NCBI RefSeq assembly: GCF_040412425.1
Contig: NC_089755.1
Location: 53,504,298 to 53,568,297 of the forward strand
Length of the DNA stretch: 64,000 nucleotides
DNA from: Macrobrachium rosenbergii
Lineage: Eukaryota; Arthropoda; Malacostraca; Decapoda; Palaemonidae
Reading direction: 5' to 3'
The notes under the pieces are model-generated. The model made no database searches, was not told the origin of the DNA, and saw only the letters and a list, made by a program, of their open reading frames with translations. The position numbers and the translations under genes are program-made. Positions within the stretch are counted from its first letter, which is position 1; each line of letters opens with the position of its first letter. Shown in pieces: positions 55,010 to 64,000 of this stretch.

Positions 55010-57090
55010 TACTATTCCTACGACTAACACTTAAATATTGCATATGCTTTTCAAACCATATAACCTTGTGTGCAACTCTTAGTACCGTCTTTGCTGAAAC
55101 CTGATACCTAGTATAAATAGTATTCTTTTAGCCAAAAGGCAAAACATTAAGACGGAAACAGGAAAAACTTTCCATAATTTTATTGATGAAATGAATATGG
55201 TTAGTAAGCAGAGTTATAATAAATGGATGGACGTTTATATGAACCTCATGATAAAGTTCAAGTAGTTATGTTAAGAGGTTTGACGGGAAAGTTGGAAACA
55301 ACCCATATACTACCGATATGACGACTCCAACGTGCATAAAACACTGACTGGTCATCAAAGTTGAAAAAGCTGGCTTTGCCACTGTGGCAATTGTGCAAGA
55401 CCTTGGACCTAGTAATTTGCGGGTTTAAGAATTCGGGATTGATCCCCTTAACCCTGAAAACTTTTTTTAAAAACCCATGCGCTGATAGAATAGTGTTCAT
55501 ATTTGCTGATACTCCCCTTTTGATAAAATCAATTAGAAATTTTTTGAAGCACGGCTTTCTTATGGAAAATGGAAATAGTTCATCTGATTCCTGTATCCGT
55601 GAAATGCTAATGAAAGCCCTATCAGAGTATGCTTTAGCATATAAAATTAGTGACACGTCAGTGGCTTACAAAGACAGCATTTATGCTGTACAGCTGCTTT
55701 CAAATTCATGCACAAAGGCAGCGTATTTTTTTTAGGAGAAAGGGGCTTACTAAAGAGCAGCAACTGGAAGGAAACTGCCGGTTTTATAGCTGCAGTGAAT
55801 AAATGGTTCAATGTCATGAATTCCTCTGTCATGTTTGGTAAGATAAAAGCCCGCATAGGTAAATTTAGATAGCCAGGAAAGTGCTTTACAAAAAAATGAT
55901 CGACATTATGCTGGGAACGAGGGTACAGAACCCCAAATTTAATTGCATTTACAGATTCCAAAAAGGTTTTATACCTTGACACTCAATGATTGGGCTACAG
56001 AACATGCTAAAAAAAGAAACATGACATTTCTTTTATCATGACGCGGATATTAAATCTTAAGTTTTTTTTGGATGCATCAGGCAGATGATGGGTTCACACG
56101 ATCATCCCAACGTAATTTTAAATACAGATTGAAAAACTTCCTGCTAGGTTGGGATATTAAACTTAAGTGATAAAGGAAAGTGCGACAAAGGAAACGAAAA
56201 CCTTGACCCGTTATACCATGAAATGTTATCATCTGGACGTGATGGAAACAAACCTAATAAAGCTTTTCATGACAGGGAACTGGCCTTGGAAATATGCATG
56301 ACAAACCACTTTTATAGACCTGGAATTTGATTTGGATCTTAAGAATGACGAAGCGTTTTCTAAGGAAACAGAACTCGCTAAATGTCAGAAATCAGGAGAC
56401 AATGGGATCTGTTATCGAAGAAGAGTACTTGAGATATATCGGTTGGATATGTAGTGAAAAAGTTCCTTTAAATATCCAAATATAGATACGTTGTTAATAG
56501 CAAGATGTCAGAGATAAGGGGTTCATTATACAATACGACTTTTTTTTTCCTCAACTAAAAATTTTTAGTGGGATTTTTACAGCAATTCATGGCAACGGTT
56601 TCAGACCAGGAACAGAATGCATAAAAACAATGGCTGCTGAAATGAAATCTGCTGTAGTTGGTGTTCCTGACGAGGTTGAGTTTCTTGCCAAAATATCAAG
56701 TGTGTTTTTAGAATGCGGCACCTCAACATTATCGACATGAATAATAAGAAACGGAAGACTTGCAAGAGTACAGTAAGAGTGACCATGAGAACAACTTAGT
56801 TTTCCCTTGGGAACCCACACCCGGCTGCAGATTCCTGAGATGTATGCTAGTATTGCACCATGCCCTTTTTTTTTTATTTTGCCATGCCCCTAGGGAAAAT
56901 GCCACTCGGCTCGGCGAGGCAAAATAAAAAAAAATATAAAAACAAGTCTAACGTGATGCTTACGTTGTGACTAAACATTTTTTCTTAACATTTGTGCGGT
57001 CAGGAGGCTGTTCCAAGCGTGACGTCATGCGCAAAGGGCACTTATTTTCGCTCACTGGTGAGCCGACCCCTCAATATTTAAAGGACCTTG
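54644..57090 (+). mobile_element. Degenerate P-superfamily DNA transposon, 2.45 kb
   Basis: The ends are inverted: CAAGGTCCTTTAAATAT at 54644-54660 and its exact reverse complement at 57074-57090, each followed inward (after a short gap) by GGTCGGCT and a weaker GCGAA-A/T block. Flanking octamers AATGGCGG (54636-54643) and AATGAAGG (57091-57098) agree at 6 of 8 positions, consistent with an old 8-bp target duplication, the length P elements make. Inside is a transposase relic on the same strand. A GA repeat (54973-55006) has expanded within the left part. The TATTTAAA in the ends belongs to the terminal repeats. Confidence 0.75.
55361..56169 (+). pseudogene. P-element-type transposase relic
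   Basis: An open segment at 55361-55735 includes NPCADRIVFIFADTPLLIKS and IRNFLKHGFLMENG, resembling the P transposase RNase H-like core block in which an Asp of (S/A)DTPHLIK is catalytic. A second frame near 55797-55860 gives AVNKWFNVMNSSVMFGKIK, the WFD/WFN-MNS motif that follows it. Near 56076-56168 FKYRLKNFLLGWDIKLK matches the later (Q)FKYRLR segment. Frame changes and stops separate the pieces; no THAP domain is visible upstream. The minus-strand frame over the same DNA is a shadow. Family recognition is from motifs only. Confidence 0.68.
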
Positions 57091-57339
57091 AATGAAGGGG
57101 CCAGTCTCCGTAGCCGCGGTACATCGCGGATTAATTTATATTTGAATGTGCAAAAACGGTTTCTCAAAATGAAGTTAAAATCCCACTCAAGTTTTATCAA
57201 ATCCTATTATTTCTCCTTCCCATGTTACACTCACCCACGCTCTTACTTGCAATTTAAAATGTGTAAGGTTTCCCGCAAATCGGATTCCTACTGTATTAAA
57301 GCCTCGTTCAAGATTAAAGTTTAAGAAAAAAAAAAAAGA

Positions 57340-57518
57340 AAACCAGCATCCTGCAGGAGAAACCAGGTGATGGACACGTCCAGCCACGGGGATTCGATCC
57401 CCACCTCGCGGTGTGCCCTGTTCTGCCAAGTTTGATATGGCAATTAGGCTATACCCTTCATATGACTGTTCACCTGTCTCCCTGCCAGGAAAAAAAAAAA
57501 AAAAAAAAAAAAAAAAAG
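57340..57518. mobile_element. tRNA-like SINE candidate with A-tail
   Basis: GGGGATTCGATCCCC at 57388-57402 has the form of a tRNA T-arm/pol III B box. On the minus strand TAGCCTAATTG (57451-57441) fits an A box 40 bp before a B box GGATCGAATCC. However, a pure A-run (about 57490-57518) directly follows on the plus strand, as a plus-strand SINE tail would. Orientation is therefore unresolved. It does not fold into a complete cloverleaf, so it is not called a tRNA gene. Confidence 0.4.
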
Positions 57519-59929
57519 ACCCCTCACTTAGTTTGAAAACTCTTCCAAACCGAGACTCCCAAGGTAGATGCAGAATCGCTACAAGGTTTTACAGCGCAAT
57601 TCGAATGCTGCATAATTTAATGGCAGGCCAATCATGCCTGGACTTGACTACGTAAAACTGAGGAATACTATAGGCCTACCGCCGCCCGATTCCGACCAGT
57701 TGCCGTCCGCAATATTCACCGCCTTTTATTTATGATGTTAAGTATGTTCATGCCAGTTTTAATAGTCACAATCATGCTTCTGTTTCGATTTATGATATTT
57801 ACCGTCTTTTATTTAGGTTTTTACATTCATCCCCCAGATGCTGGAACTAAACACGGCGCCCAATTTGCAAGTAAACTGGTAGTTACCGAACCAAAGGGTG
57901 GCGGTAGTAGTCTTCAGTCTTACCTTTAACTAAGCACATCCACATACTTTAAACTAAAACACGGATATTTATTCACAAACTTAACTCTATAATAGATAAC
58001 GAACACGGTTTCTTACCTTAGGCTTAGGAGAAACCGGTGTGTGTCTCTCTCTCTCTCTCACTCTTGTCATTTTCTTGGGATAAACTTAAACACACACATG
58101 ACACCAGCAAGACTGAAGCAAACTGGTTCTAACTCTCTCCACCAAACCGTTGAAACCTTGGCGTCGAGATTTCAAAATCCCAAAAAAGAACCATTTCATC
58201 ATCTTTCAAGGGCTGCAGCGTTCCGTATATTTTGCCTCGTACATATTCTCTTATTACATTATTCTAGTGAAACCTAATATTATAGTGAACAAGTAAAATA
58301 AAATATAAATGGATTTTTTCCCTGTAAGTGTCAAAATACAATAACTTTTATTCTAAGAAGGTTAACTACCTATGGGTGGAAAAGGTGTCAAATGATAGTT
58401 AAGGAAAATGGGGAATGGGTGGTTTACAGGTATCTTCAATCATATGCAAAAATAATAAAATTAAAAACAATAATTTGAAAAAGGATCGAGTTTTTATGAG
58501 TGATAGAATTTCAAGGAATACCATCCTTTCAACAACGATACAAATTATTTAAATATTCAAGAGAAGTATCTATCTAATTAAAATAAAACAACACCCTTTT
58601 CCACCTTGACGAGTTGGCATTTTCAGCCTCACTTATTCTGTAAGTTCTATACTGCTTATGAAAATATTATCTATATATCATTCTAAACGTCTGCAGTCAT
58701 GTGATAAGCGTATAAAGACGTTGTCTATGTTTTGATGATACACGCCGAATCAAGTTGTATAGCTGAAGAATATATTAAACCTATCTATAGATGTTTTGCT
58801 GAATGAAGAAGAATATTAAAAATATATATTAAATCTGTGTCGGTGTACTGCTAAATCAAGTAGGGTTTAGAAATGGATTAAAGAATATTTACATCTATGC
58901 GTCAAGGTTCTTCCGAATCTAGCTGGGTGTAAGGTTCTTAACTAAGTCACTGATTTATTAAACATCATATGCATTGTCAAAATAATATCAGCCTGTAATA
59001 ATCGAGTATACACATTATAACTGAATGGTTACTTGCGGTATTCAATACTGTGAAGGTAGCATATTTTCTCAAGGGTTACCCATAAAAGTTTACGTTTTCT
59101 ACAGTAATACAAAATAATAGAAAATGTTTATTTTATTGTGAAACTCTATTAATCTACTTTTCCTTTTCTTGCCATCAAACCAATTATTTTATAACTCTAG
59201 TGATTCTGGAACTTTTTGACTGGGATGAAGATAGTTTGATACTTTCTTTATTTCATGAGTCTGAGTTAAATTCAGGTACATTTGTGTTACATACCTAAAA
59301 TACATAAAAGCATCTGGTCAGCTCGAATAGATTGGTGTTTTTTCGTATCAAGGAACTTAAATTTTGCCTAAACGGTATAATTAAACGACACATGAATTGT
59401 GAATCGGATCGTAATACAAGTGCTGCATCACCTAAGACAGTCAGAAGTGAGGCATTTCTGTATCGATTACTGTGGTTTCACAGTCCCTAGGTGGAAATAG
59501 GTAATTACTGGAACTAGACGACAAGCTGGGACAACGGTAGGTAAATTTAGTTGCTCCTTTTCTTATAGAGGAAAATTACTTCAGTATAAGTGACTAAAAC
59601 CATAAGAGAGATATCAGCCTCTGGGACCTTGGCTTTCCATGCAGGAAGTCACCATCGTCAGAAGAATGAAGTTTTCATTCGTATATTCTTAAAATTTGTT
59701 TTACAGAAATAGTAAAAAAGTAAAAATGGACCTGAGGAGGGCCTCGACGAGGCAATCATCCTTTTCTCTTGCCGACATGTAACAGAAAATGCTGTGGCTT
59801 TTATTTTTTCTATGATAATAGATAGCACGTGTCATTCCTTCGCATTTCTCCCCGCAGTAAGAGCAGATATATACTGGAGTTTGGTTTCTCCTCAGATTGG
59901 AAACAAGTTCCTCAGCCCTTGATTTTTCT
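57519..59929. other. Intergenic, nothing recognised
   Basis: AT-rich DNA with a short CT run (58045-58060). Open frames are under 80 codons without recognisable motifs. Confidence 0.5.
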
Positions 59930-61025
59930 TCAGGCAGGTGACATCAGGCATCATTGCCATTTTTTTCTTTTATTATGAGACATCAGTTTTGACAGCCTGT
60001 CTCTTTACTTTGAAAACTGACGTAGATGTCGCTGTTCATTTTTTCGGCAGCAAATGTATGGACTATGTTCAACTGTTTACTAGTGACAATAGAATGTTTA
60101 TGTTTATTTTAACACGGGACATCGGATGTCTTGGTAATTTTATCCTCTGCTGGGTGACTTCAGATGTCATGAACTTTGATTTGTCTTTGACGAGAGCCCA
60201 AAGGTCTTAGGTCTTTGTTTGACGGGAGGTGACGTGATTGTTTTTTTCCTCTACTGAGATCAAACATATTTCCCGACCTCTGCTTTCCTGCAGGAGTCAA
60301 GGCCTGATTTTTCCTCTGATAAGCATAAGCAGATCCCATAGATTTTGTTACTGCTTTTCTTAGAAGTGGAAGCAGGTTCCACAACTTTTGTCTCTGATAA
60401 GAGAGGGACGGTGATATTGCCTCTTTTCATTCTGACACGTGACAACTGGTATGATGACCGCAGAGTTCATGGCTCTCTCTCTCTCTCTCTAAAGAAGCAA
60501 GCAGCACGGCTTTGTTTGTTCATCTTTACTTCTTCTTAACAGACACATGATAAAGCATTTGTTTTCTGACCGGTTAAAGCTACTGCCATAGACTGTTTTT
60601 TCTTCAATAGGTGAGAGTAGATGCACTGACTTCTGTTTTTTTTTTAATTAATAAACACACGGGGTATAATTAAAACAGCTTTCCCTGGGAAACATACCAG
60701 GAGTTACCCGGGCCCCAGTTAATTTATCTGATTTGCAGTAACAGATGTCAAGTAACAGATGTCATCGGTGTGTTTTTTCGACAGGAAGGCAACAAACAGA
60801 TGTCATGACCCTGTTTCATATTCTTCTTGTGAGACAACAACAACCGTCATGCCTTTAGTTGCTTCTCCGTGAGAAGACGTCTGATGTTATAGCTTATGGT
60901 AGTTAACCGCAGGAAGTGGCGAGGCATTTGTCTTTCTCTTTGGCAGGTGGTGGCAGATGTCCTTTGTTCCTGATTACTTTCATCAAGATATTAAAGCATT
61001 TCCTGCTGTCCTTCAGACATCACTG
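59930..61025. repeat. Degenerate field of GATGTC/GACATC motifs
   Basis: About a dozen diverged units with cores such as CAGATGTCATG, GGACATCGGATGTCTTGG, GTAACAGATGTCAAGTAACA and AGACGTCTGATG, separated by T-rich spacers of roughly 35-100 bp. It looks like an old, decayed tandem repeat with a palindromic core. No gene seen across it. Confidence 0.5.
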
Positions 61026-61108
61026 AAATCTAGACACTTGGCTGTGCTTTAAAAAATGTCTATAGTTGTTACAAAATCAATAGATATTCGAGGAAGAAGT
61101 GAATTGAA

Positions 61109-61412
61109 TATAGAATTTACGTTAAAGGCCAAGCACTGGGACCTATGAGGTCATTCAGCAATTAAACGGAAACTGACAATGAAAGGTCTGAAAGGCGTAA
61201 CAGGAGGAAAGCCTCAAAGCAGTTGCACTATGAATCAATTGTTAGGAGAGGGTGGAAAGTAAGACGGAAGAAAGCGAATATGAAAGGAGGTACAGTAAGA
61301 GGAACGAAAGGGGTTGCAGCTAGGGACCGAGGGCACGCCGCAAAGAACCTTAAGTACAGCGCACCGCATGAGGTGCAGTGACGGCACTAACCCCTTACGG
61401 GGTCAAGGAAGA
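61109..61412 (+). mobile_element. ~300-bp interspersed repeat, the most complete copy
   Basis: Runs from AATTTACGTTAAAGGCCAAG through CACTGGGACCTATGAGGTC, GGCGTAACAGGAGGAAAGCC, GAATCAATTGTTAGGAGAGG, GGAGGTACAGTAAGAGG, AAAGGGGTTGCAGC and GCGCACCGCATGAGGTGC to CCCCTTACGGGG. It is the best reference within the window for the family's extent. Confidence 0.9.
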
Positions 61413-61817
61413 ACGTTGAACGTTGATATACGTTTCTCGTGATGTTTAGACACCAAAATCCACTCAAATTATTAACTTGTAATTGTTAGCCTTACAAAGC
61501 CTTCATATCATATTAAAAAAAATTACGAAAAATGGATTTACAGTTCAAGATAATATCTAATTAGTACACTGACGTTGGTTGTTATTGACTGAGAATTTTG
61601 TGGCTTATCCCCTAATGCGTTCGCGAATGCCAGGATGCAAGTAATTCTGTACAAAAATTTTGCAATGAAATAAATTCCCTGTAGACATCGTGTTCCTTGA
61701 AGACTGAATGGGCATCACTAGTCAAGAACTTCCTGTCGCGTCCTGTTGTACAAATTTTCTAACTGTTCCCCCTCTTCAGTCTCAAGAGAAACATATGCCT
61801 TCGAATTGACAGTTCTC

Positions 61818-61818
<1 letters not shown>

Positions 61819-61880
<62 letters not shown>
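61819..61880. repeat. (GA)n microsatellite
   Basis: About 30 GA units. Confidence 0.96.
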
Positions 61881-61881
<1 letters not shown>

Positions 61882-62553
61882 TGCTGTTATACCTATAGTT
61901 GTAAACGTTTTCCGCTATGATTTCATGAAAGCTGGCTGGGAGGTGGCGGGTCCTTCACCTTCCCCCACCCTCACCCCCACCCCGCAGCACTGATGCACTT
62001 CACATGCAATCCATTGCCCCAGGAAGCTTCATAGTGCAATAAACATCAATGCAGATGTCAAGTTTCTATCTTACTCAACATCTCCCTCCCCCAAACTCCA
62101 CCCCTCAAAAAAAAAAAAAAAAAAAAAAAAAGCGCTCGTTGGCTACACTTTTTTTCTCCGCGTCTATTTCTCTCTTGGGTACACAGGACTTTTTTTTTTT
62201 CCTTTATAAAAGAAAATGAATCAAGTTTCGGCCCCCAGCTTCACTGCTGTGAATAACAGTAAGTTTCTTACGCCTATCTGATTCATCGGGATGCAGAGTG
62301 TGACTTTATATACATCACGCCATCTTTATATCTTTTTATAAACGACTTACTTATCTCCAAAAATATAATAAGAGGGAATAATGTTAAGGCAGTCATTCAC
62401 GGCATTGTTATTGCTATTTCGAACTGATTATTTCCCCAACGGCAGAGGAGGAATCTTAATGGCATAATCGCTGCTGAGGAGAGGAATGAAGATTCATTCC
62501 TCTACGTAACTTACCGTTAAAATACGGGCTTCCACGGAGTCCCGGCAGATGGC

Positions 62554-62612
62554 CGGGGTTGAGGGGGGGAGGGGGAGAGGGAGGGAAGGGCTGCGAGGGT
62601 GGGGGTGGAAGG
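62554..62612 (+). other. G-rich, quadruplex-capable tract
   Basis: GGGGTTGAGGGGGGGAGGGG, then GAGAGGGAGGGAAGGG and a further GGGTGGGGGTGG: at least six G-runs of three or more within 60 bp, enough for several alternative quadruplexes. Confidence 0.65.
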
Positions 62613-62892
62613 GTTTACGGAGGTCAGCAGCCTCTTCGCCCCGTTTGCTGTGCTTTGAATAAAACATTTTCTTTAGCTCTTATATCGGGGAGGTTCGTCC
62701 TCGGAAAATTCAGCCTATAGGCCTAGGCCTGGAGTAGATTATAGTATTTACACAGACACGAGGTCAAGGAGAAACAGAGTCGCAACTGAAAGGAGCCACC
62801 ACCAGCCTATCCGCAACGAACGGCGCCTTCCGGAAGGGAACGCTACGGAGAAGAGGTTGTTGTGTGTTCACAAACTATGTCGGTCGTCGACT

Positions 62893-62970
62893 GACACACA
62901 CACACACACGCACACACACACACACTTGCGGGGGGTTTAAAGGCCGGACTCTTTTTTTTTTTTTTTTTTT
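62893..62970. repeat. (CA)n and a T-run
   Basis: CA run interrupted once by CG (62895-62925) and a T22 run at 62951-62972. Confidence 0.9.
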
Positions 62971-63334
62971 TCCTGAGGTGGAATTCTCATCCCAACAGTT
63001 AAGACTAACGACCTTATCGTTCCCGGGAGTGACGACAATCTTTGAATGAACTTGGAGCCTTCGCCGAAGATTCGTTTGTTCTTAGGTAATGATGAGAGAG
63101 GAAGACAAATCGTTTGTTCTTTTTTCCTTTTATTTATCTTTTTTTTTTAAATCTTTGCTTTTCGGATAACCTTAGAGTTCTCTCTCTCTCTCTCTCCTAA
63201 AAAGGCCTGCTTATAAACACAGTGGGTATATATGGGTGTTTAAGACTGGGCACACGCCCCTACTGTACACCCAAAGAATATTTATTATAATAATGTGGAT
63301 ATGAGATAACAAATAGACATGTTATATATCTATA

Positions 63335-63358
63335 CATACATACATATATATATATATA

Positions 63359-63456
<98 letters not shown>

Positions 63457-63860
63457 GTACTTATACACACACACACATATATACATATAGATATTTGCAT
63501 GTGTAGAGCCAGCTTCCGTGTACGACATTTCTCAAATCAGACGGAAAACAAAACAGCACTCTGACCAGTGATATACTGTCCACTTGTCGGATTACTAAGT
63601 AGACGAGAGATAATCTTTCCTCTAACGGATGTTATTCCGCACTTTTTTTTTCTTTTAATGACTCGCAAGATCGCCGGGCAAAAGGGGCGATGATATTATT
63701 GTGGATAACGGAATCTATGGTTATATGTCAAAAGAAAAAAAAAATATATATATATATTATATATCTATATATGTATATATGTCTATGTATATATATATAT
63801 ATATACATATACATACATATAGGTAACTATATATATATTTATATATATGAATGTGCATTG
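63335..63860. repeat. Two (TA)n-rich stretches
   Basis: TA run 63365-63455 with CATA flanks, and a second TA/CATA-rich stretch at 63743-63850. The window ends in the start of a GA run (63986-64000). Confidence 0.93.
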
Positions 63861-64000
63861 TTTGAATATTCTTCTGTCGATTACGTACAAGTTCCTGCGT
63901 TCCCACCGAATGGCGGGCTGCTGTTACTTAGTACTAAAATATAACTGTCCGACAATGGAAGGCGTTGACCTTGAAATAACAAGTGGGAGAGAGAGAGAGA

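Noticed and set aside
55258..55656. 132-codon minus-strand frame
   Set aside because: Antisense to the P-type transposase segment, which has recognisable motifs on the plus strand.
57019..57324. CRE (TGACGTCA) plus TATA promoter driving a 78-codon frame
   Set aside because: The TATA-like motif is the transposon's terminal repeat and the frame has no family features; the CRE octamer alone is weak evidence.
57380..57460. A tRNA gene
   Set aside because: Only the T-arm-like and A-box-like segments fit; no full cloverleaf with acceptor stem can be drawn.

Overview
This window reads as nuclear DNA of a decapod crustacean. The evidence is one intron-rich animal gene, an extreme density of dinucleotide and trinucleotide repeats (GA/CT, TA, AAT), and a ~300-bp interspersed repeat (carrying the phrase GGGACCTATGAGGTCATTC) of a kind I associate with decapod genomes. 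The taxon is an inference and the species cannot be named. There are no bacterial-style operons, CRISPR arrays, rRNA genes or convincing tRNA genes.

Layout. 1-11.6 kb is gene-poor and full of microsatellites, truncated LINE tails, a hAT MITE (2971-3294) and copies of the ~300-bp repeat. 11.66-11.81 kb has a cluster of TGACTCA-type motifs. 12,660-23,011 (+) holds the one confidently identified gene: a seven-coding-exon vanin/biotinidase-family amidohydrolase of about 569 residues, with signal peptide and a complete Glu-Lys-Cys triad (E92, K205, C239). 23-35 kb is microsatellite-rich with no gene recognised. 35-48.5 kb is AT-rich, T-biased on the + strand and poor in microsatellites, with exon-like blocks, a foldback element and an AATAAA signal, but no recognisable protein. 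49.2-57.1 kb contains a 750-bp foldback, a broken LINE reverse transcriptase with its 3' end, a tentative minus-strand three-exon gene with a 60-residue ORF, and a degenerate P-superfamily DNA transposon with matching terminal inverted repeats. 57.1-64 kb is intergenic, with a tRNA-like SINE candidate, a degenerate repeat field, another ~300-bp repeat and more microsatellites.

The most unusual feature is the architecture of the vanin-like gene. Exon 4 is bracketed by two minisatellites that each appear to have grown from the exon's own splice junctions. Upstream is a 44-bp array whose units each contain an acceptor-like TTTTTGCAG joined to the first bases of exon 4. Downstream is a 21-bp array whose units each contain the last bases of exon 4 joined to a donor-like GTATAG. 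The downstream unit is exactly seven codons and stays open in frame for three units, so donor slippage would insert seven-residue cassettes a few residues before the catalytic lysine. Intron 5 adds a 3.7-kb higher-order minisatellite whose edges preserve the ancestral monomers, intron 2 has a short degenerate array, and exon 7 has a threefold 13-residue coding repeat. Which splice sites are used cannot be decided from the DNA alone.
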